The notes beneath the pieces were generated by a model. That model worked only from the letters and a program-made list of their open reading frames with translations, was not told the origin of the DNA and did not search any database. A program made the translations under genes and the position numbers. Of a stretch of 64,000 bases of DNA, positions 9,421 to 18,497 are shown in pieces. The DNA comes from Streptomyces sp. CB02056 (GTDB taxonomy: Bacteria; Actinomycetota; Actinomycetes; Streptomycetales; Streptomycetaceae). Within the stretch, counting starts at the first letter, position 1, and the number at the start of each line of letters is the position of its first letter. The stretch spans positions 434,001-498,000 of the forward strand of contig NZ_LIPD01000001.1 of the NCBI RefSeq assembly GCF_001905545.1. The letters are read 5' to 3'.

Positions 9421-10164
9421 TCAGCCCCGCCCGATGTAGGGCATGGCCGTCGCCATCACGGTGGCGAACTGCACGTTGGCCTCCAGCGGCAGCCCGGCCA
9501 TGTGCCGTACGGTGCGCGCCACGTCGGCCACGTCCATGGTCGGCTCGGGGGCGATCCGGCCGTCCGCCTGCCGCACGCCCGCGCCCATCGCCGCCGTCAT
9601 GTCGGTCGCCGCGTTGCCGATGTCGATCTGCCCGCAGGCGATCCGGTACGGGCGGCCGTCCAGCGACAGCGACCTGGTCAGGCCGGTCACGGCGTGCTTG
9701 GTCGCGGTGTAGGCGATCGAGTGCGGGCGCGGGACGTGCGCGGAGATCGAGCCGTTGTTGATGATCCGGCCACCCCGCGGGTCCTGCTCCTTCATCCGCC
9801 GGAACGCGGCCCGGGCACAGAGGAAGGCGCCGGTCAGGTTGAGGTCGACCACGGCCCGCCAGTCCTCGACCGCCAGCTCGTCCACCGGGACGGCCGGGCC
9901 GAAGGCGCCGGCGTTGTTGAACAGCAGGTCCACCCGGCCGTGGCGCTCGGCGGCCGCGGCGAACAGCGCGTCCACCGCGGCCGGGTCGGTGACGTCGGTC
10001 GGCACCACGTCGGCCGGGCCGGCGCAGAGCGCGGCGGTCTCCCGCAGCGGTCCGGACCGGCGGCCGGCCAGCATCGTCCGCCAGCCGTCCGCGGCCAGTT
10101 CCACCGCCACGGCCCGGCCGACGCCGCTCCCGGCTCCGGTGACGACGGCGATCCGCTGGTTCAT
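9421..10164 (-). CDS. SDR-family oxidoreductase
   Basis: A 247-aa short-chain dehydrogenase/reductase, cytosolic and NAD(P)-dependent; the substrate is unknown. The N-terminus has the Rossmann motif [10 protein letters not shown], then NNAG, then the catalytic Ser (NGSISAH) and the YTATK Tyr/Lys pair. The ATG at 10164 is preceded on its strand by GAGGAGG, which decides the start against longer in-frame options. The C-terminal part differs from fatty-acid reductases and gives no clear specificity. It stands alone, convergent with the amylase gene. Five phased repeats lie 37-90 bp upstream of its start. Confidence 0.9.
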   Translation of the reverse strand: MNQRIAVVTGAGSGVGRAVAVELAADGWRTMLAGRRSGPLRETAALCAGPADVVPTDVTDPAAVDALFAAAAERHGRVDLLFNNAGAFGPAVPVDELAVEDWRAVVDLNLTGAFLCARAAFRRMKEQDPRGGRIINNGSISAHVPRPHSIAYTATKHAVTGLTRSLSLDGRPYRIACGQIDIGNAATDMTAAMGAGVRQADGRIAPEPTMDVADVARTVRHMAGLPLEANVQFATVMATAMPYIGRG

Positions 10165-10200
10165 GGCACCCTCCTCGATGACTGTTCCCGGTCGGCCCCG

Positions 10201-10255
10201 GCCTGGGCGTGCCCTGGGCATGGCCTGGGCACAGCCTGGGCAAGGCCTGGGCGTG
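10201..10255. repeat. Five 11-bp phased direct repeats upstream of the SDR gene
   Basis: CTGGGC occurs at 10203, 10214, 10225, 10236 and 10247, exactly 11 bp apart, in a near-identical 11-bp unit. On the SDR coding strand the unit reads (N)TGCCCAGGC. Spacing of one helical turn is typical of arrays bound by tandem response regulators, but this could also be a simple tandem repeat. Confidence 0.75.
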
Positions 10256-10629
10256 CCCCGGAGATCTTCGCGGATCCGGGGGCCGCCGTCACTGGTCGAA
10301 GCCGCCGAGAGGCTGGTCGAATCACCAGAATCCGGACGATTCGACGGGGCTCCGACGGTCACCCCCGCCGACCGGCCCCCGCCGACCGGGGGGACGGGTG
10401 AAGGCTTTTACCTGATCGCGAACAAACATTGGATTTCCGGTGGCCACCGCGCAACCGGGCCACCCCGGCCTACGTCATAAGATCGCAGGAAGGCGCACCC
10501 CCGCGAAGGGGCGGCGCGCCATCACTCCGGGGGACGCGCCAGCGCTGTGCCCTCGGGCATGTCCGGCCCCACCGGGGGGCCGCCGCCCGGTCACGGACCG
10601 GGCGCGACATCGGTCGGAGAGTCCTCACC
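10256..10629. other. Intergenic region between SDR and esterase genes
   Basis: Divergent promoter region of about 370 bp with no supported gene. It contains a moderately AT-rich patch (about 10405-10435) that could carry the promoter of the esterase gene. No clear boxes were identified. Confidence 0.35.
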
Positions 10630-11688
10630 GTGCTTAGGCAGTCGTCCCGTTCCCGCGCCGTCCTGTCCGGCGCCGCCGTGCTCGCCCTGGCCGCCTCGCT
10701 CGCGGCCTGCGGGAGTTCCGGCGGTGGGAAGGGGGACAGCGCCACGGCGAGCGCCGGCGCGACCGGCGGCAGCTCGTCGGGCAGCCCGAGCACCACCGGC
10801 ACCGGCCAGCCCGCGACCGGCAGCGCGACCCCGGCCGCCGCCTCCGGCAAGGTGCTGATGCCCACCGGGCCCGCCGCCGCCCTCAGCAAGTCCCGGGACA
10901 CCGGCGCCGGCCCGATCATGATGACCAAGGTGACCGGCGCGAAGTCCGGCGTCACCGGCCAGGTCTGGGTCTGGCTGCCGCCCGAGTACAACGACCCCAA
11001 GTTCGCCAAGACCGGCTTCCCGGTGCTCACCCTGTTCGCGGGCGGCCAGAGCAACGGCTACAACACCTGGACCGACAACCAGCTGCCGATCCAGGAGGAG
11101 AACGAGCGGCTGGTCAAGGAGGGCAAGTCCCACCCGTTCATCATGATCATGCCGGTGCAGAACTTCAACGGCGACGAGAAGAACGCGCTGGACTGCTCCG
11201 ACATCCCGGGCCAGGCCAAGATGGCCACCTGGATGGCCGAGGACCTCCCGGACTTCGTCCGCGCCAACTTCCGCACCGTGAAGGGCCGTGACGGCTGGGG
11301 CGTGATGGGCGCCTCCACCGGCGGCTTCTGCAGCGCCAAGCTCGCCCTCCAGTACCCGCAGGTCTACAAGGCCGCGGTGCCGATCGACGGCTACTTCATA
11401 CCGGACTCGGGGCTGTGGAAGGGCCACGACGCGGAGAAGGCCGCCAACAACCCGGACGTGCTGGTCACCCAGGGCAAGGCGGACGTGAGCATGCTGGTCA
11501 CCGCGGGCGGCGCCAACCCGTACGAGACCAAGGTGGTCAAGAGCTGGGTGGAGAAGGCGGTGCCGCCGGTGAACCTCCAGTACCACGAGCAGCCCGGCGG
11601 CAAGCACCTGACCTCGGACTTCAAGAAGATGATCCCGGACACCCTGGTGTGGCTCACCGCCCACCTGGCGGGGCCGGCGGCCGACTGA
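10630..11688 (+). CDS. Putative lipoprotein esterase (alpha/beta hydrolase)
   Basis: A 352-aa surface lipoprotein. The GTG at 10630 follows GGAGAG and opens a lipoprotein signal peptide with lipobox LAAC (Cys about residue 20), then a Ser/Thr/Gly-rich linker of about 55 residues. The rest resembles the esterase D/antigen 85 family (PF00756): nucleophile motif GASTGG, aromatic/Asp segment PIDGYF and C-terminal GGKHLTSD supplying His. Likely a cell-surface ester hydrolase or acyltransferase of unknown substrate. It stands alone, with a hairpin at 11733-11767. Confidence 0.85.
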   Translation: MLRQSSRSRAVLSGAAVLALAASLAACGSSGGGKGDSATASAGATGGSSSGSPSTTGTGQPATGSATPAAASGKVLMPTGPAAALSKSRDTGAGPIMMTKVTGAKSGVTGQVWVWLPPEYNDPKFAKTGFPVLTLFAGGQSNGYNTWTDNQLPIQEENERLVKEGKSHPFIMIMPVQNFNGDEKNALDCSDIPGQAKMATWMAEDLPDFVRANFRTVKGRDGWGVMGASTGGFCSAKLALQYPQVYKAAVPIDGYFIPDSGLWKGHDAEKAANNPDVLVTQGKADVSMLVTAGGANPYETKVVKSWVEKAVPPVNLQYHEQPGGKHLTSDFKKMIPDTLVWLTAHLAGPAAD

Positions 11689-11732
11689 GGCCCCTGCTCC
11701 GACCTGTTTCCCACCTGCTCCCACCGCTGCCG

Positions 11733-11767
11733 CCGGTGCCGGGACGCGTTCGCGCTCCCGGCACCGG
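11733..11767. terminator. Terminator hairpin of the esterase gene
   Basis: A perfect 12-bp stem (11733-11744 and 11756-11767) enclosing a smaller CGCG/CGCG stem, 45 bp after the stop codon. Confidence 0.75.
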
Positions 11768-12009
11768 CGGTTCTGCTTCCGGAGGGTCTGCGCGCGGGCC
11801 TTCCCGCGGTTCTTCCGCGGGTCTTCCAGCGGCTTCCCCGGTGGGGCTCGCCGGGGGGTTCCGGTGCGGGTCCGCCGCCCGTCGGCAGCCCCGTGACCTG
11901 CGCGTCAATCGGACATTGATTCGCTTCTGATCGACTGCGAGCACCTTGGCTGGGGCGGTCCTCACCGGCCGCCACCACCCGTCGTGCCCCAAGCAGTGAA
12001 GAGAGTCCC
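11768..12009. other. Upstream region of the hemerythrin-like gene
   Basis: About 240 bp with no gene. A relatively AT-rich part (about 11905-11935) probably contains the promoter, but no boxes are convincing. Confidence 0.3.
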
Positions 12010-12852
12010 ATGCCGATCCACCTGGTGCCCCAGCCCGTCCACACCGTGCCCGCCCAGGGCCAGTCCGGAGCCGACTCGCTGGGCGGGGACGCGTACGCGT
12101 ACGGGCAGGTCGTGGACGACGAGCCGGCCACCCCGCGGTTCGCCGGCCTGCGCCTGGTGCACGCCGCGCTGCGCCGGGACCTCGCCCGGCTGCCCAACGC
12201 GCTGCGGCTGCTCCAGCCCGACGAGGACGACAAGGGCGAGGCGCTGCTGCGGCACTGGAACTTCATCACCGCCATGCTCACCTGCCACCACGAGCAGCAG
12301 GACACCCGGCTCTGGCCGATCGTGCGCCGCTTCGCGCCCGAGCTGCGGCTGCTGCTCAACTGGCTGGAGGACGACCACCACAACCTGGACCACTCCTTCA
12401 CCCGGGTCACCACGCTGGTGCGGATAGCGAGCCGGGACACCGGCAGCGCCTGGCCGGTCGCGTACGCGATGGAGGACCTGGCGGCCCGGCTGGAGACCCA
12501 CCTGCGGATCGAGGAGCGGCAGCTGCTGCCCCGGATGGAGCGGGTGATCGCCGACGGCTCCCGGCTCGGCGGGCTGGGCGAGCTGCTGGACCTGCTGCGG
12601 CTGGCCGACGGCCCGGGCGTCGCGGACGCGCTGGCCTGGCTGCTGGAGGGTGTGGAGCCCGCGCTGGTCGAGCGGCTGCTGGCCGAGTGCGACGACGACG
12701 TGGCCCGCAACTGGCCGCACTGGCACGCGACCTACCAGCGCTGCACCTCGCCGCTGTGGGGGCCGGTGGACGGTCCGGTCGGCGGTGCCGGCACGGGCGC
12801 TGGCTTTGGCCTCGGCACCGGCTTCGGCGGTCTGGGGAGCGTCGCCGACTGA
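12010..12852 (+). CDS. Hemerythrin-like HHE domain protein
   Basis: A 280-aa cytosolic protein. Residues about 45-185 form a four-helix HHE bundle with His/Glu ligand candidates in HWNF, CHHEQQD, DDHHNLDH and THLRIEE. Such proteins bind a non-haem di-iron centre or other ligands and act in oxygen, nitric oxide or redox sensing; the role of this one is unknown. A second helical segment follows, then a Gly-rich tail. The ATG at 12010 is preceded by GAGAG. It is a single gene with no partner regulator visible. Confidence 0.82.
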   Translation: MPIHLVPQPVHTVPAQGQSGADSLGGDAYAYGQVVDDEPATPRFAGLRLVHAALRRDLARLPNALRLLQPDEDDKGEALLRHWNFITAMLTCHHEQQDTRLWPIVRRFAPELRLLLNWLEDDHHNLDHSFTRVTTLVRIASRDTGSAWPVAYAMEDLAARLETHLRIEERQLLPRMERVIADGSRLGGLGELLDLLRLADGPGVADALAWLLEGVEPALVERLLAECDDDVARNWPHWHATYQRCTSPLWGPVDGPVGGAGTGAGFGLGTGFGGLGSVAD

Positions 12853-13030
12853 CCCCGGGGCCTCTTCTCGGGCCGTTGATCTACGCGCGTGGCATGGGCC
12901 TCCGGTACGGGCCTCCGGCATATGCCTGACGGCTCTCGGGGGCTGGCTGATATTCCAACTCTCCGTATTTCCAGGGGTATTGGGCCCACCGGCATCGGGT
13001 GCCGGCCGTCCTGCCCGCCGCTCCGGCCGC

Positions 13031-13624
13031 TTACTCCGGCAGGCGGTTGAGCCACTCCAGCGGTGCGACCCGGATCGCCGTGTGCGGCGAGCCGTCCCAC
13101 TCCGCCGTCAGCCCGACGGCCTCCAGCGCGGCGACCACCGTCCGCCCGACCTCCGCCGTCCGGCGCTCCGAGACCTCGGTCGTCTCCTCCCCGGCGCGGA
13201 ACCCGCCGTAGCGCAGCATCAGCCCCCGGCCGGCGGCCGCCGCCTCGGTGTCCTGCTGGTGGAAGAAGACGAAGCCGACCGAGCCCTCCCCGGCCTCGCC
13301 GCCGATCTCCGCGTAGCCGCAGCCCGCGCAGCAGGTGAAGTCCATCGCCGCGACGATGCCCTGGTCCTCCAGCGCGTCGAAGGCGTCCGCCAGCCGGTCC
13401 ACGTCGGTGGTCTCCGGCCAGGCCGCCTGCTCGGCCAGCCGCGCGGCCCACAGCGGAGCGACGATCCGCTCCGCCTCCTCCTGCGTCAGCCCCTGGTCGT
13501 CGAGGTCCTCGACCAGGGACTCGGCTATCTCGTCCGGCTCCTGGAAGCCGCACCGGATCAACTCGCTTGCCCGCTCCTGGACTTCGCGCAGCACGTCGGG
13601 GGTGAGAACCGTCTCCTCGGTCAT
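13031..13624 (-). CDS. DUF6891-like hypothetical protein
   Basis: A 197-aa soluble protein of unknown function. It resembles an actinobacterial family I remember as DUF6891. The N-terminal half is acidic and helical (EEAERIV region). The C-terminal half contains a cysteine cluster (TCCAGCGYAEI), the segment GFVFFHQQDTE, and a final GSPHTAIRV strand. The ATG at 13624 is the only sensible start given the divergent neighbour at 13722; the pair share an intergenic space of about 100 bp. Confidence 0.75.
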   Translation of the reverse strand: MTEETVLTPDVLREVQERASELIRCGFQEPDEIAESLVEDLDDQGLTQEEAERIVAPLWAARLAEQAAWPETTDVDRLADAFDALEDQGIVAAMDFTCCAGCGYAEIGGEAGEGSVGFVFFHQQDTEAAAAGRGLMLRYGGFRAGEETTEVSERRTAEVGRTVVAALEAVGLTAEWDGSPHTAIRVAPLEWLNRLPE

Positions 13625-13721
13625 GCCCGCATCCTCGCACCCGCCACTGACACCGACGGCCGGGCGCGGGGGCGGGGACCGGCGCTTCGCCGCGGGCCGC
13701 CGTCCTGCTACCGTCCCGCCG

Positions 13722-14684
13722 GTGACCTCCCTGCTGCAACCACCGCTGCTCACCCGGCTGCTGGCCGCCGAGCGCATCCTGATCGCCGGAGCCGGCGGCG
13801 GATTCGACGTGTACGCCGGGCTGCCGATCGCCCTCGCCCTGCGGGCCGCGGGGAAGGAGGTGCACCTGGCCAACCTCTCCTTCTCCCACCTCTACGGCCT
13901 GCCGCTCGACGTCTGGGCGGAGTCCGACGTGGCCCGGATCGGACCGGACACCGCCGCCCCCGAGGGCTACTTCCCGGAGCGCACCCTGGCCCGCTGGCTG
14001 AACCGGCACGGCATGCCCGACACCGTGTGGGCCTTCCCGTCAGTGGGTGTGCAGCCGCTGCGCGAGGCCTACCGCGCGCTGGTCGGCCGCCTGGGTGTGG
14101 ACGCGGTCCTGCTGGTGGACGGCGGCACCGACATCCTGATGCGCGGCGACGAGGCCGGACTCGGCACCCCGGAGGAGGACATGGCGAGCCTGGGCGCGGT
14201 GGCCGGCCTGGACGAGGTGCCCGAGCGGCTGGTCGCCTGCCTCGGCTTCGGCATCGACGCCCACCACGGCGTCAACCACTCCCTGGTGCTGGAGAACCTC
14301 GCCGCGATCGACCGGGCCGGCGGCTACCTCGGCGCGTTCTCCGTCCCGCGCGACAGCCGGGAGGGGGTGCTCTACCTGGACGCCGTCGAGCACGCCCGGG
14401 CCGCCTTCCCGGAACACCCCAGCATCGTCAACGGCTCGGTGGCGGCGGCGCTGCGCGGCGAGTTCGGCGACGTCCGCTTCACCGAGCGGACCAAGGGCGA
14501 GCAGCTCTTCATCAATCCGCTGATGACGCTCTACTTCGGCGTCACGGTCGAGGCGCTGGCCGCCGAGCACCGGTACCTGGACCGGCTGGAGAACACCGTG
14601 GTGACCCGCCAGATCGCCACCGTCATCGCGGAGTTCCAGGACGAGCTGCCGCGTCAGCGGCCGCCCCGGCAGTTCCCGCACTGA
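13722..14684 (+). CDS. DUF1152 domain protein
   Basis: A 320-aa protein matching the DUF1152 family: the glycine-rich GAGGGFDVYAGLP near the N-terminus, LVDGGTDILMRGDE in the middle and a conserved INPLMTLYFG near the C-terminus. The function is not established. The sequence suggests a nucleotide- or sugar-binding Rossmann-like fold. The GTG at 13722 gives the family's normal N-terminus; longer in-frame starts run through the promoter of the divergent gene. Confidence 0.82.
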   Translation: MTSLLQPPLLTRLLAAERILIAGAGGGFDVYAGLPIALALRAAGKEVHLANLSFSHLYGLPLDVWAESDVARIGPDTAAPEGYFPERTLARWLNRHGMPDTVWAFPSVGVQPLREAYRALVGRLGVDAVLLVDGGTDILMRGDEAGLGTPEEDMASLGAVAGLDEVPERLVACLGFGIDAHHGVNHSLVLENLAAIDRAGGYLGAFSVPRDSREGVLYLDAVEHARAAFPEHPSIVNGSVAAALRGEFGDVRFTERTKGEQLFINPLMTLYFGVTVEALAAEHRYLDRLENTVVTRQIATVIAEFQDELPRQRPPRQFPH

Positions 14685-14720
14685 CCCGGGGCGCCTGGGT
14701 GGGCCGTGCCGGGGGGCCGG

Positions 14721-15284
14721 TCAGAGCGGGGCGAGCCGGAACTCCAGGTTCCCGAACCGCACCTGGTCGCCGGGCCGGACCCGGACGCCGCCCGCTATCC
14801 GGCGCCCGTTCACATGGGTGCCGTTGGTCGAGCCGAGGTCGTACAGCATCCAGCCGTCCCGCTCGTGCCGCAGTTCGGCGTGGTTCCGGGACACCGAGGG
14901 GTCGTGCAGCCGCAGCCCCGAGCCGGGGAGCCGGCCGATCGTCAACTTCCCGGCCCCGGACTGCGGCAGGCTCAGCCCCGGCAGCCGCTCGGTGCGCCAG
15001 GCCCTGCCCAGTCGGTCGCCGAAGGCGGAGATCCGCCCGACCGTCCGCAGCACGAACCGCTCGACCGGCCCGCCGGTCGGCAGTCCGGCCACCGCCGCGT
15101 CCAACTCGCCGCGGCTGGTGGCCCGGAGGACGATGTCCATCCGGCCGAGGAAGGTGTCGTGCGAGAGCCGCCCGCTGCCCGCGCCGTCCCGCAGCACCCC
15201 GAGCGCCTCCTCCCGCTCGGCGTCGGAGGGCCGGACCACGCCGGTCGGCCCGGCCGTGCCGGCGGGGAGCTCAGGAGGCGTCAT
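14721..15284 (-). CDS. DUF1707-FHA domain protein
   Basis: A 187-aa protein with an N-terminal DUF1707 domain (VRPSDAEREEALGVL, about residues 18-65) and a C-terminal FHA phosphothreonine-binding domain (TIGRLPGSGL, SRNHAEL, LGSTNGTHVNGR, about residues 110-185). FHA domains read Ser/Thr kinase output, so it is probably a signalling adaptor. No kinase is adjacent. The ATG at 15284 follows AGGAGG-like sequence closely enough to be preferred to the longer GTG/ATG options. It is convergent with the DUF1152 gene. Confidence 0.85.
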   Translation of the reverse strand: MTPPELPAGTAGPTGVVRPSDAEREEALGVLRDGAGSGRLSHDTFLGRMDIVLRATSRGELDAAVAGLPTGGPVERFVLRTVGRISAFGDRLGRAWRTERLPGLSLPQSGAGKLTIGRLPGSGLRLHDPSVSRNHAELRHERDGWMLYDLGSTNGTHVNGRRIAGGVRVRPGDQVRFGNLEFRLAPL

Positions 15285-15407
15285 GGCCACATTGTCCGCG
15301 CGGCCGATTCCGGCTGTCCAGATCACGCCGGGCGCGGGCGCGGGGTTCGTACGTCACGGCAGTCCAGACGCCCTTTCCGGCCGGGCGGTTCCGCGCGTTT
15401 CCGGGGT

Positions 15408-15486
15408 GCCGTACGGGCCGTTCCGGGTCGCCGTACCGACGGCCCCCGGCTGCCGTCCGGGCCGTCCCCGGCTGCCGTACGGGCCG
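15408..15486. repeat. Imperfect GGC(T)GCCGTACGGGCCGT repeats
   Basis: A GC-rich stretch between the DUF1697 and FHA genes contains several imperfect copies of a unit around GCCGTACGGGCCGT and CCCCGGCTGCCGT. It may act as a terminator/spacer for the DUF1697 gene; no other role is visible. Confidence 0.4.
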
Positions 15487-16035
15487 TCAGGCCTTGCGGG
15501 CGGCGGCCAGGATCTTCTCCGTGGTGTGCAGGAACCGGGAGGTGACCGCGCCCCGGTAGGCCTTGCCGAACATCTCCTTGGTGACCCACTTGCCGTCCCG
15601 GAGGTGGACCACCACGTAGGCGGCCCCCGGACCGGCGCCGATCACCTCGACGTCGCCCTTCGGCGAGCGGTGGGGGAGGGCGAGTTCGGCGGGCAGCGGC
15701 TCGGAGAGGAAGGCGACGACCAGCCGGACGTCCGGCGTCACCTCGACGCCCCGGAACGGCTCGGCGGCCAGCAGGTCGGCCACCTCGTCCACCGTCCGCA
15801 GCAGCACCGGCACCGGGTACCCGAGCGCCTGCTCCAGGTGCTCCTCGATCCGCCCGGTCAGCGCGGCGCGGTCCGGCTCGGCGGTGGTGAAGAAGACGTT
15901 GCCGCTCTGGATGTAGGAGCGGACGTTCCCCAACCCGAGCTCGGCGAAGAGCGCCCGCAGCCGCTCCATCCGCACCGTCCGGCCGCCGACGTTGATGGCC
16001 CGCAGGAAGGCGATGTACGTGGTCGTGGTGGTCAC
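15487..16035 (-). CDS. DUF1697 domain protein
   Basis: A 182-aa soluble protein of the DUF1697 family, recognised from YIAFLRAINVGGR, NVRSYIQSGNVFF and the C-terminal KEMFGKAYRGAVTSRF. The function is not established. The GTG at 16035 begins directly with the family's usual N-terminus. It is divergent from the PPOX gene at 16193. Confidence 0.87.
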   Translation of the reverse strand: MTTTTTYIAFLRAINVGGRTVRMERLRALFAELGLGNVRSYIQSGNVFFTTAEPDRAALTGRIEEHLEQALGYPVPVLLRTVDEVADLLAAEPFRGVEVTPDVRLVVAFLSEPLPAELALPHRSPKGDVEVIGAGPGAAYVVVHLRDGKWVTKEMFGKAYRGAVTSRFLHTTEKILAAARKA

Positions 16036-16192
16036 CCGGCCAGTCTGGCACCGGCCACCGACAGCGGCCCGGCGCTCCCGGCCGGCCGCCCCCGACCGGC
16101 CCGCCGCCCCTGCCCCGCATCCGCCCGACCGCCCCTGCCCGTCCGGTCGTCCGTGCCCGGCGGTTGTCGGTGCCGGGTGCCAGACTGGCGCC

Positions 16193-16663
16193 ATGGCTAC
16201 CTGGCAGGATTTCGAGCACGAGGCCCCCGACCTGGCGCCCCTGGTCCGGGCCCGGTTCGAGGCGAACAAGCACCACGTCCTGGCGACGCTGCGCAAGGAC
16301 GGATCGCCCCGGGTGAGCGGGACGGAGGTCGAATTCGTCGGCGCCGACCTGTGGATCGGGTCGATGTACGGCGCGGTCAAGGCGCGTGAGCTCCAGCGCG
16401 ACGCCCGCTTCGCGCTGCACGCGCACCCGGGGGACGAGACCATGGCCGGCGGGGACTCCAAGGTCTCGGGCCGGGCGGTGGAGGTCACCGACGAGACCGA
16501 ACTCGCCGCCTTCGCCGCCGATCTGCCCGAGCCGCCGCCCACCCCCTTCCACGCCTTCCGGCTGGAGCTCGACCAGGTGGTGCACACCGCCCTGGAGGGC
16601 GACCACCTGCTCGTCTTCAACTGGCACCCCGGCCGGCCGGTGGAGCGGATCCAGATCCACTGA
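16193..16663 (+). CDS. PPOX-class (pyridoxamine 5'-phosphate oxidase family) protein
   Basis: A 156-aa split-barrel flavin-fold protein. Motifs: VRARFEANKHHVLATLRKDG with an SPRVSGTEV strand, DLWIGSM, and KARELQRDARFALH, all typical of actinobacterial PPOX/F420-type enzymes. Whether it binds FMN, F420 or haem cannot be read from the sequence. The ATG at 16193 is the family start. It is convergent with the ArsC-like gene, with a short inverted repeat between them. Confidence 0.82.
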   Translation: MATWQDFEHEAPDLAPLVRARFEANKHHVLATLRKDGSPRVSGTEVEFVGADLWIGSMYGAVKARELQRDARFALHAHPGDETMAGGDSKVSGRAVEVTDETELAAFAADLPEPPPTPFHAFRLELDQVVHTALEGDHLLVFNWHPGRPVERIQIH

Positions 16664-16698
16664 CCGGCCGACCCGGCTGACCCGGATGAGTCGGCCGG
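16664..16698. terminator. Possible terminator between PPOX and ArsC-like genes
   Basis: A 9-bp inverted repeat CCGGCCGAC / GTCGGCCGG (16664-16672 and 16690-16698) with a 17-nt loop, between convergent genes. It is weaker than the other hairpins of this window. Confidence 0.4.
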
Positions 16699-16723
16699 GC
16701 GGGCCGGGTGGGCCGCAACCGCC

Positions 16724-17080
16724 CTACGGCAGAACGGACTTGAGGGCGTCCGGGGTGCGGGCCACGACGGCGTGCCCGTCGTCCGCGGTGATGATCGGGC
16801 GCTGGATCAGGATCGGGTGCTCGGCCATCGCCGCGATCCAGCGGTCGCGCGAACCCTCCTCCCGGGGCCAGCCCTTCATCCCCAGGTCCTTCGCGGCCTG
16901 CTCGTCGGTGCGGGTGATGTCCCACGGCTCCAGGCCCAGGCGCTCCAGCACCCGCACCAGCTCGGCCGCGGTCGGCGGATCCTCCAGGTAGCGCCGTACG
17001 GTGTACTCGACCCCGGCGCCGTCCAGCTCGCCGAGCGCGGTCCGGCACTTGCCGCACCGGGGGTTGATCCAGATCTCCAT
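16724..17080 (-). CDS. ArsC/Spx-family thioredoxin-fold reductase
   Basis: A 118-aa protein with the arsenate reductase-like active site near the N-terminus (PRCGKCRTA), followed by YTVRRYLEDPP, RTDEQAAKD and ITADDGHAVVARTP, which fit ArsC of the glutaredoxin-linked type or a YffB/Spx-like relative. A role in arsenate detoxification is possible, but no ars gene is nearby, so the substrate is unproven. The ATG at 17080 gives MEIWINPRCG; a GTG three codons upstream is an alternative. Confidence 0.82.
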   Translation of the reverse strand: MEIWINPRCGKCRTALGELDGAGVEYTVRRYLEDPPTAAELVRVLERLGLEPWDITRTDEQAAKDLGMKGWPREEGSRDRWIAAMAEHPILIQRPIITADDGHAVVARTPDALKSVLP

Positions 17081-17284
17081 GCCGGCCACCCTACCGAGCC
17101 GCCCGCGCCGGCCCCGACAGCCGCCGCGCGCGATGTCGCCCCGGGCCCGGCGCGCGCTGTCCTCCCGGCCGGCCGCGCGCTGTCCTCCCGTCCCGCCGCG
17201 CGCGATCCGTTCCGTACGGGAACTCCGCCCCGCCCACCGGCAGTTGACCGGTCAGGAAGCGTGAGCTCGGGAGGGGAGCAGCGG

Positions 17285-18487
17285 ATGGACGGCGCGGCGA
17301 TCATCGAACAGCTGATGACCACGGAGGTCAGGACCGATCCGTACCCGTTGTACGCGAAGGCCCGCGAGCTGGGCCCGGTGGCCCCGGCCGGGGACGGCAT
17401 GTTCGTGGTGAGCGGCTACGCGGCGGTCAAGAAGGTGCTGCGCACGCCCGCCTTCGGCGTCGCGACCGCCGAGATGACCGAGTACGCCGCGCACTCCTCG
17501 CTCGCCCTGCTCGGCCGCTCGATCCTCCAGCGCAACGCCCCCGACCAGCCGCGGGTCCGCTCGCTGATCGCCTCGGTGTTCACCGCCCGCCGGGTGGCCG
17601 CGCTGCGCCCGGCCGTGGAGGCGGCGGTCGGCCGGCTGCTGGACGGGATGGCCGAGCAGGGCGCCGACGGCTCGTCGGTGGACTTCATGGACGCCTTCGC
17701 CTTCCGGCTGCCGGTCGGGGTGATCTGCGAGCTGCTCGGCGTCCCCGAGCAGGACCGCTACCGCTTCCGCGGCCTCACCTCCGACCTGACCGTCGCGCTG
17801 GAGATCATGCAGGACCTGGACGGGCTGGCCGCCGCCGACGAGGCCGCCGACGAGCTGGCCGGCTACTTCACCGAGCTGGCCGCCGAGCGTCTGGCCCGTC
17901 CGCAGGACGACCTGGTCACCGACCTGGCCCGGATCGCCGCCGCCGACGACGAGCGGCTCTCCGCCCGGGAGCTGCTGGCCAACCTGGTGCTGCTGCTGGT
18001 GGCCGGCTTCGAGACCACCACCAACCTGCTCGGCAACGGCCTGGCCCTGCTGTTCCGCCACCCCGAGGCGGCCGCCGGGCTGCGCCGCGGCACGATCACC
18101 CCGGCCGGGTTCACCGACGAGGTGCTGCGGTTCGACGCCCCGGTCCAGGCCACCGGGCGGGTCGCGCTGGAGCCGGGCCTGGTCGTCGAGGGCCTGCCGA
18201 TCCCGCCCGGCAGCGGGCTGACCCTGCTGATCGGCTCGGCCAACCACGACCCGGCCCGGTACGAGCGCCCCGAGGTGTTCGACCCGACCCGCACCGACAG
18301 CCAGCCGCTCAGCTTCGGCGGCGGCACCCACTTCTGCCTGGGCTCCCAGCTGGCCCGGCTGGAGGCCGAGGTCGCGGTGCCCGCCCTGCTCGACCGCCTC
18401 CCCCGGCTCGCCCCGGGCGGCGTGCCGACCCGGCGCGACCGCCTGGTGCTGCGCGGCTACGAGACGCTGCCGGTGACCGTCCGCTGA
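17285..18487 (+). CDS. Cytochrome P450
   Basis: A 400-aa soluble class I bacterial P450. It has the I-helix oxygen-binding motif LVAGFETTTN, the ExxR motif in DEVLRFD, and the haem loop FGGGTHFCLGSQLA with Cys351 as the axial ligand. Family-specific substrate prediction is not possible from sequence. GAGGGGAG precedes the ATG at 17285. No ferredoxin or biosynthetic cluster is next to it, so it is probably a stand-alone oxidase with electrons supplied by generic partners. Confidence 0.95.
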   Translation: MDGAAIIEQLMTTEVRTDPYPLYAKARELGPVAPAGDGMFVVSGYAAVKKVLRTPAFGVATAEMTEYAAHSSLALLGRSILQRNAPDQPRVRSLIASVFTARRVAALRPAVEAAVGRLLDGMAEQGADGSSVDFMDAFAFRLPVGVICELLGVPEQDRYRFRGLTSDLTVALEIMQDLDGLAAADEAADELAGYFTELAAERLARPQDDLVTDLARIAAADDERLSARELLANLVLLLVAGFETTTNLLGNGLALLFRHPEAAAGLRRGTITPAGFTDEVLRFDAPVQATGRVALEPGLVVEGLPIPPGSGLTLLIGSANHDPARYERPEVFDPTRTDSQPLSFGGGTHFCLGSQLARLEAEVAVPALLDRLPRLAPGGVPTRRDRLVLRGYETLPVTVR

Positions 18488-18497
18488 CGCTCCGCTC

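Noticed and set aside
12650-15559. 969-codon plus-strand frame over five real genes
   Set aside because: It reads through hemerythrin-like, DUF6891-like, DUF1152 and FHA genes in wrong frames; composition is shadow-like.
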